From contig JAFGRU010000053.1 of the NCBI GenBank assembly GCA_016934985.1, positions 1-64,000 of the forward strand: 64,000 bases of DNA. Reading direction: 5' to 3'. Source of the DNA: Deltaproteobacteria bacterium (GTDB lineage Bacteria > Desulfobacterota > Desulfuromonadia > Desulfuromonadales > JAAYDE01). Both the position numbers and the translations under genes were made by a program. The notes under the pieces are model-generated. The model was not told the origin of the DNA and did not search any database. It worked only from the letters and a program-made list of their open reading frames with translations. Shown piece after piece: positions 60,108 through 64,000 of the stretch. Numbering within the stretch: position 1 is the stretch's first letter; each line of letters begins with the position of its first letter.

Positions 60108-61235
60108 TCAAGACGTTTCGAATAACGAGTTCGACATCTGATCGAGAATTTCGTTCAGCTTTACGCCTTTGTTCAAAGAAAGAACCACCTGACATTTTCC
60201 GCGCTTGAAGAGCAGTTTGGAATTACGGCTTGCCGTGGTGAATTGAATATATCGAAACTTATTCCCTTCCAGTGATTTGCCCAGAGTCTGACACTGGGTC
60301 AGATAAAATGCCGGGTCAACCTTGGCCAGGGAGCAGGCGTCGGAACTTTGGTGTTGCAAGAAGTTGGCCTCATCGAAAATGGCAAACTCCCGGATAGCGA
60401 CGGACTTCTTAAGATTGACCAGAAGCTTTTCAGCGAAAGGGGGTTTTGGAGGTGGCGTTGATTTGCCGACAGTAGCATCCGCTTTGGCTGTTTTCGCCGG
60501 AGGCTCGAAAGATGGGTCCAGGGCTGGTTCAGGGGCCGATTTGGATTTGGCTTGGAACTCTGGAGCATTTTCCTCGTCCTTGATTCTGAAAGCTTCCAGA
60601 AGGACAAAATCGAGGGGTTTTTCGATTTTTTTCTCACTCCGGCGGCAGACGTTGTCCATTTCAATATCGGCGTCTTCCCAGACCATAATTTCCATGGCTG
60701 CTTTTTCTCCCTGGAGATTGGATGTCTGAGCGTCGTAGAGATCGCCTTTTTCAATAAAGAGGAAGCCTGATTTATCTTTGGAGCTGACTTTTAAGGTACA
60801 GCTCTTTTTTTCCAGGTGGACCATCTGCAAGAAAGCCGGCAGGGTGATCCCGCGGATAAAACTACGCGAATTATCCGACAGGGCCTGTTCGATCTTTTGG
60901 GTGAGGGCGTCAAAATCGAGGGGTTTTTCCAGGTAGTGAAAGGCCATCATATTGGAAATTTTTTCCTCGATTTCCGGCGTACCGAAAGCAGTCATTACAA
61001 TAACCGGCAGGTAGGGGTCCTGTTTGCTGACATGGGCCAGTAATTCGAAGCCGTCCATAACCGGCATATGAAGATCTGTAACCAGGAGGTCGATTTTTTC
61101 TTTTTTCAGAACAGCGAGGGCTTCTTGACCATTGTTGGCGCAAATGACGTTCAACTGGTCGCTGTAAGTGGCGATGCCGTCTTGCAGGCTTTCCAGAAAA
61201 GGTCTTTCATCGTCGACGATAAGAATTTTTTTCAT
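60108..61235 (-). CDS. Response regulator with DUF4388-like and C-terminal domains
   Basis: A 375-residue protein. Residues 1-120 form a receiver domain with Asp8-Asp9, phospho-acceptor Asp54 (LLVTDLHMPVMDG) and Lys104 (YLEKPLD). Residues about 130-225 match the DUF4388/PATAN-like pattern (GITLPAFLQMVHLEKKSCTL, then GFLFIEKGDLYDAQ). A Pro/Ala-rich linker leads to a C-terminal domain (about 285-375). There is no DNA-binding or enzymatic output, so it acts by protein contact. It overlaps the kinase by 4 bases (ATGA). Confidence 0.85.
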   Translation of the reverse strand: MKKILIVDDERPFLESLQDGIATYSDQLNVICANNGQEALAVLKKEKIDLLVTDLHMPVMDGFELLAHVSKQDPYLPVIVMTAFGTPEIEEKISNMMAFHYLEKPLDFDALTQKIEQALSDNSRSFIRGITLPAFLQMVHLEKKSCTLKVSSKDKSGFLFIEKGDLYDAQTSNLQGEKAAMEIMVWEDADIEMDNVCRRSEKKIEKPLDFVLLEAFRIKDEENAPEFQAKSKSAPEPALDPSFEPPAKTAKADATVGKSTPPPKPPFAEKLLVNLKKSVAIREFAIFDEANFLQHQSSDACSLAKVDPAFYLTQCQTLGKSLEGNKFRYIQFTTASRNSKLLFKRGKCQVVLSLNKGVKLNEILDQMSNSLFETS

Positions 61236-62377
61236 GCTTCACGTCCATCCTGAGTTTGGGGCTGGTTTTCAATTTTTTCTCCCGCAGTTGTTTTAACCAG
61301 CGGAATAAGAAGCCTGACCGTGGTTCCAACATCCTCACTGCTTTGAACAGCGATGCTGACATTCATTCTTGCCAGCAGTTTCTGGGTGATAACCAAGCCC
61401 AGACCATTGCCGTGGGCTTTGTTAGTGTAAAAGGGCTGAAACAGGTTTTTCTGTTGCTCCGGTGACATGCCGCAGCCGTTGTCCGCAATCTCCAAGCCGA
61501 TATAATCGTCTCCCAATTTTGGTAAGATTCGGATCTGGGGGGAGGGGCGTCCATTCAAAGCGTCGGCCGCATTGGCGAGAATATTCAACAGGGCCTGGTT
61601 CATGGCACGTGAATCGATAAAAACCGAGGTCCGATTGGGAACGGAGGCGATGCTCAAGGTGATTTTTTTTTCTTTGAAATCCCTCGACACCAGGTCCAAA
61701 AAGCTGTTCAGGTAAGCCCCGAAATTTACCGGCTTGATATCGAATTTTTCGTACATGCTGAAATTTTTCAGGGATTTCAACATGAATTCCATTCTTTTTA
61801 CTTCGGCGACGATACGGTCAATGTAATTAAAGACCGTTTCTCTCGAAAAAGAGTCGAAATTTTTTTTCAGGACACTGATGGTCATTTTGATGGAGTTGAG
61901 AGGATTGCCCATTTCGTGCCGAATTCCGGAAAAAACCAGCCCAATATTGTCCATGGTGTTGACCGCTTGGGCGATGGACTCCAGGCGAATTTTTTCGGTG
62001 ATGTCCCGGATGAAAATACAGAGATGGCAATCAGAAACCGGATAGGTTGAAAATCCGAGCATTCTCTGACCATGCTGAACGACCTGGGAGGACTCGGAGT
62101 ATGCGGGCATAACTGGCTTGGGTCGGACAGTGTTTTCTGCGAACAGGTAATTCTCCAACGTTTTGTAGGACAATTGATTGGCCGATAGTTGAAGAATATT
62201 CAGAGAAGTTGCGTTGCAGAACTCTAGGGTTTTTTCCCTGGAATTGACAATAATGATGCCGATATCAATACCATTCAATATCTCCTCGAAAAACCATTCC
62301 CTTTCCGGCTCAGAACTACCGTAAGGTTGATTATCACCCGGGAAGGCCGAGTGGCGTATGGGTTCGGAAGTTTTCAT
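61232..62377 (-). CDS. PAS-domain sensor histidine kinase
   Basis: A 381-residue soluble kinase. A PAS domain lies at about 30-130 (NGIDIGIIIVNSREKTLEFC), the phospho-acceptor His154 in SGIRHEMGNPLNSIKMT, and the ATPase domain has the N-box LLNILANAADAL, G1 DNGCGMSP and G2 HGNGLGLVI. There is no transmembrane segment, so periplasmic signals must reach it through partners. It heads the operon and phosphorylates the coupled response regulator. The start at 62377 has only a weak GAGAA; a sigma54-like promoter lies about 105 bases upstream. Confidence 0.9.
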   Translation of the reverse strand: MKTSEPIRHSAFPGDNQPYGSSEPEREWFFEEILNGIDIGIIIVNSREKTLEFCNATSLNILQLSANQLSYKTLENYLFAENTVRPKPVMPAYSESSQVVQHGQRMLGFSTYPVSDCHLCIFIRDITEKIRLESIAQAVNTMDNIGLVFSGIRHEMGNPLNSIKMTISVLKKNFDSFSRETVFNYIDRIVAEVKRMEFMLKSLKNFSMYEKFDIKPVNFGAYLNSFLDLVSRDFKEKKITLSIASVPNRTSVFIDSRAMNQALLNILANAADALNGRPSPQIRILPKLGDDYIGLEIADNGCGMSPEQQKNLFQPFYTNKAHGNGLGLVITQKLLARMNVSIAVQSSEDVGTTVRLLIPLVKTTAGEKIENQPQTQDGREA

Positions 62378-62480
62378 GAATTTTGAGTTCTCATTAAAGC
62401 AGCTCTTAATAAAGAACCGGTTTAAAAAGGGGAAAATTTACCTAAAGGTGTCACATATTATTAAATTAGCTCCTCCTTTC

Positions 62481-62496
62481 TGCAAATTAGATGCCG
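62481..62496 (-). promoter_or_regulatory. sigma54 (-24/-12) promoter candidate for the kinase operon
   Basis: On the minus strand CGGCATC-TAAT-TTGCA matches the TGGCACG-N4-TTGCW consensus, with the GG and GC dinucleotides exactly ten bases apart and a perfect TTGCA at -12. The start would be about 92 bases before the kinase ATG. Confidence 0.55.
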
Positions 62497-62819
62497 CTTT
62501 ATAGTTGCTTTTTTGCGGGGCCCTGGCTGAGAAAATTTGTCATTTCCGTTTGCAGTGTTACGACAAAAATGAATTTAAGAAAAAATAATTAATTATTATA
62601 GGGAGGTTCTAATATTTTAATACATTTGCCTTTCCTTGATATTGATAAAACCTTTAGATTTGATAGAATTTTTCACGGTAGAAAAATGACAATTTTCTGC
62701 ATATTTTGGTCGAAATTGTGAATTTTTTTGTCAAAAATGTAATGTGTTCCCATTGAGTTGTTAAAAATTTGACATAAAATTCGGGTGATAATTGATTAAA
62801 TTACAAAAATTAAAAAAAA

Positions 62820-62836
62820 TGGCTCGACACCTGCAT
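62820..62836 (+). promoter_or_regulatory. sigma54 (-24/-12) promoter candidate for PDC paralogue B
   Basis: TGGCTCG-ACAC-CTGCAT matches the sigma54 consensus with correct GG-N10-GC spacing and two mismatches. The transcript would have a leader of about 110 bases before the ATG at 62954. Confidence 0.5.
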
Positions 62837-62953
62837 GTCGTTCACCCTGAAAATGTGTCACGACTCTTGACAACCTTCCAGGGTCAATCCTCAGTCCATT
62901 TAAAGGGCGCCCAGGTTTTATCCAAAAATAAATGGTGACAAGGAGAAATGTTC

Positions 62954-63523
62954 ATGTTTGGCAAAAATCACTTTATGCCTGTACTCGCTGTCCTCTTTTT
63001 TGTTCTGGTTGTCAGCATCAATTTTTCGTTTGCTGAAGGTCCTCCACCGGCAGTTGTTGAACTTGCAAACAGCAAACTTGCCGAAATAGGTAGGGACCCT
63101 TTAATTGTCGCCGCTGTTAAAGCTCAAAATGCAAAGGGACAAACCCTTGATCAAATCAAGGCCAGGGACAAGGAATGGATTGCTTCTCAGACACTTCAGC
63201 CGTATATGCGGGAAATGATCAATTCTCCCACGGGAAAACATCTTTCCAATATTTTTTATAGTACGCAGTATTTTATGGAAATCTTTGTCATGGATAATCA
63301 GGGTGCCAACGTCGCCATGACCAGCCGGACCTCAGACTATTGGCAGGGAGACGAATCCAAGTTCAAAAAAGCCTATAATGGCGGCAAAGGAGGCATTTTT
63401 ATTGACGAAGTCGAATTTGATTTGAGCTGTATGGCTTTTTTGATTCAGGTTTCGGTTCCGGTCATGGATGGGAATAAAGCTATCGGGGCCATTACTTTCG
63501 GGATTGATTCCGATAGAATTTAG
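62954..63523 (+). CDS. Secreted PDC/Cache-like sensor protein, paralogue B
   Basis: A 189-residue protein. ATG 62954 is chosen because AAGGAG is eight bases away; ATG 62948 is too close to it. It has a signal peptide (PVLAVLFFVLVVSINFSFAE) and one PDC-type domain. It shares with the 56702-57280 product KEWIAS/EKWIAS, NSPTGKHL/DSPMGKHL, QYFMEIFVMDNQGA and TSDYWQGDE, and ends ITFGIDSDRI. It has no anchor or output domain. It diverges from the kinase operon, flanking it on the far side from paralogue A. Confidence 0.8.
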   Translation: MFGKNHFMPVLAVLFFVLVVSINFSFAEGPPPAVVELANSKLAEIGRDPLIVAAVKAQNAKGQTLDQIKARDKEWIASQTLQPYMREMINSPTGKHLSNIFYSTQYFMEIFVMDNQGANVAMTSRTSDYWQGDESKFKKAYNGGKGGIFIDEVEFDLSCMAFLIQVSVPVMDGNKAIGAITFGIDSDRI

Positions 63524-63626
63524 CTTCTTTTGAAAAATCTGAACTTGGAGCAAAACTCACAAAAAAGGGGTTTTCTCTACCGGCCAAAATAAATTTTTAA
63601 AAGATTTTAGAAAACACTTATTTTTG

Positions 63627-63661
63627 AAAGGGAATGAACGTCAACGTTCTTTCCCTTTTTT
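63627..63661 (+). terminator. Rho-independent terminator
   Basis: AAAGGGAATGAACG-TCAA-CGTTCTTTCCCTTTTTT, a long stem with a T-run, about 100 bases after paralogue B. Confidence 0.85.
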
Positions 63662-63756
63662 ATTGGGAAAATTGAAGCGGAGTTTTTTTCTTTCCCAGTC
63701 GGGGGTGAAGTAGTACCCTTGACATGCGAAAGTAATTTAAGAAAATGGTGGTTCTC

Positions 63757-63945
63757 ATGCCCAGCAGACGAGCACATGATCACATTGGCGCCTTCAACTT
63801 CAAGGTCGAAGTCGAAGGGGTTACTGCCGGTGCTTTTTTTGAAGGATGGCCCTGCCGCTATTCTTTGAGCACCCTCAATGGTGCCAGTGATCGGACCCTT
63901 TTTGAGGAAATAGAGATTGCCGTTGAGAAAATTGAAAGGGGATAG
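63757..63945 (+). pseudogene. Phage tail tube-like protein fragment
   Basis: From ATG 63757 about 62 residues start MPSRRAHDHIGAFNFKVEVEG then VTAGAFFE, the typical N-terminus of contractile-tail (phage/Afp/Pvc) tube or tail region proteins, which usually read DPYxxFNFxVExDG-xxGGF-EVSGL. After FFE the sequence no longer matches the family, and the frame ends after 62 residues against the usual about 140. It looks like a truncated or frameshifted remnant; a real small protein cannot be excluded. Confidence 0.45.
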
Positions 63946-64000
63946 CAGCAGGCAGGTTGTTGAAAGGTGCTCCCTTTTGCGTTGAGCCGGTGACAAATTT

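Larger units (their letters stand above)
62378..62953. other. Divergent promoter region of the sensory cluster
   Basis: A 576-base AT-rich gap between the kinase operon and the second PDC gene. It has one sigma54-like site facing each way (62481-62496 minus, 62820-62836 plus). A striking AAAGGAGGAG on the minus strand near 62471-62480 is not followed by a usable start codon at proper spacing (ATG then TGA). No gene is recognised. Confidence 0.5.

Noticed and set aside
62440-62480. Possible leader peptide after the AAAGGAGGAG on the minus strand
   Set aside because: The first ATG is followed directly by TGA and the GTG frame gives only ten residues; the purine run is probably incidental to the promoter.
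62867-62895. TTGACA at 62867 as a sigma70 promoter for PDC paralogue B
   Set aside because: No acceptable -10 is found at 16-18 bases; the sigma54-like site at 62820 fits better.
1-64000. CRISPR array, tRNA or rRNA genes
   Set aside because: No regularly spaced repeats, cloverleaf-like sequences with CCA ends or rRNA-conserved stretches were found by eye.

Overview
The window looks like chromosomal DNA of a Desulfuromonadales/Geobacterales-type bacterium (Desulfobacterota). This is an inference from gene content: an acyl-CoA dehydrogenase / Fe-S ETF-oxidoreductase / EtfBA operon, a Liv-type ABC transporter operon carrying two acyl-CoA ligase-like genes, a lexA-imuB-dnaE2 mutagenesis cassette, roadblock/LC7 and DUF4388-like signalling proteins, and sigma54-like promoters. 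No rRNA, tRNA or CRISPR array was seen. Genes look moderately GC-rich, while several intergenic gaps are very AT-rich.

Layout. 1-3300: a VapBC-type toxin-antitoxin pair cut by the window edge, a SEC-C motif protein and a D-threonine aldolase/D-serine dehydratase-like enzyme. 3311-3830: a scar made of a decayed second copy of the dnaE2 3' end joined to an IS256-family transposase fragment. 4049-11034: a GntR regulator, a metallo-beta-lactamase-fold protein, a TRAP transporter (DctP, DctQ, DctM), glycerate 2-kinase and, convergent, tartronate semialdehyde reductase; together they suggest uptake of an organic acid and its catabolism through glyoxylate/glycerate. 11088-14000: a MITE-like element and a divergent GH77 4-alpha-glucanotransferase. 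14257-19342: dnaE2, imuB and lexA on the minus strand. 19523-24226: an arylsulfotransferase-like secreted protein, a very AT-rich gap, a DksA-type protein and small proteins. 24227-30475: acyl-CoA dehydrogenase, ETF:quinone oxidoreductase-like protein, EtfB and EtfA. 30815-36603: a hydroxyacid dehydrogenase, then mainly minus-strand housekeeping or hypothetical genes. 36613-44538: a seven-gene operon (livG, acyl-CoA synthetase, livH, livM, livJ, livF, PaaK-like) read from a strong sigma70 promoter, followed by a CBS-ACT gene. 44912-46009: a diguanylate cyclase.

46069-52092 is a copper/heavy-metal operon (csoR, copA, YHS protein, a 57-residue His/Met-bearing membrane protein, a periplasmic Met/His-rich protein, a zntA-like ATPase) with a textbook promoter and a CsoR-type operator. 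An MFS gene, a second MITE-like copy, RNase R and a hypothetical protein follow.

56702-63523 is the most unusual part. One minus-strand run encodes a PAS histidine kinase, a response regulator with extra C-terminal domains, two roadblock/LC7-like proteins, a secreted Cache-like sensor and its membrane-anchored HAMP-bearing paralogue that has no output domain. A pair of paralogous secreted PDC-like proteins flanks the run, one on each side. The divergent gap holds two good sigma54 (-24/-12) candidates, one facing each way. I read this as a split sensory system in which ligand sensing, membrane relay, scaffold and kinase/regulator sit on separate polypeptides. The window ends with a short phage tail-tube-like fragment.
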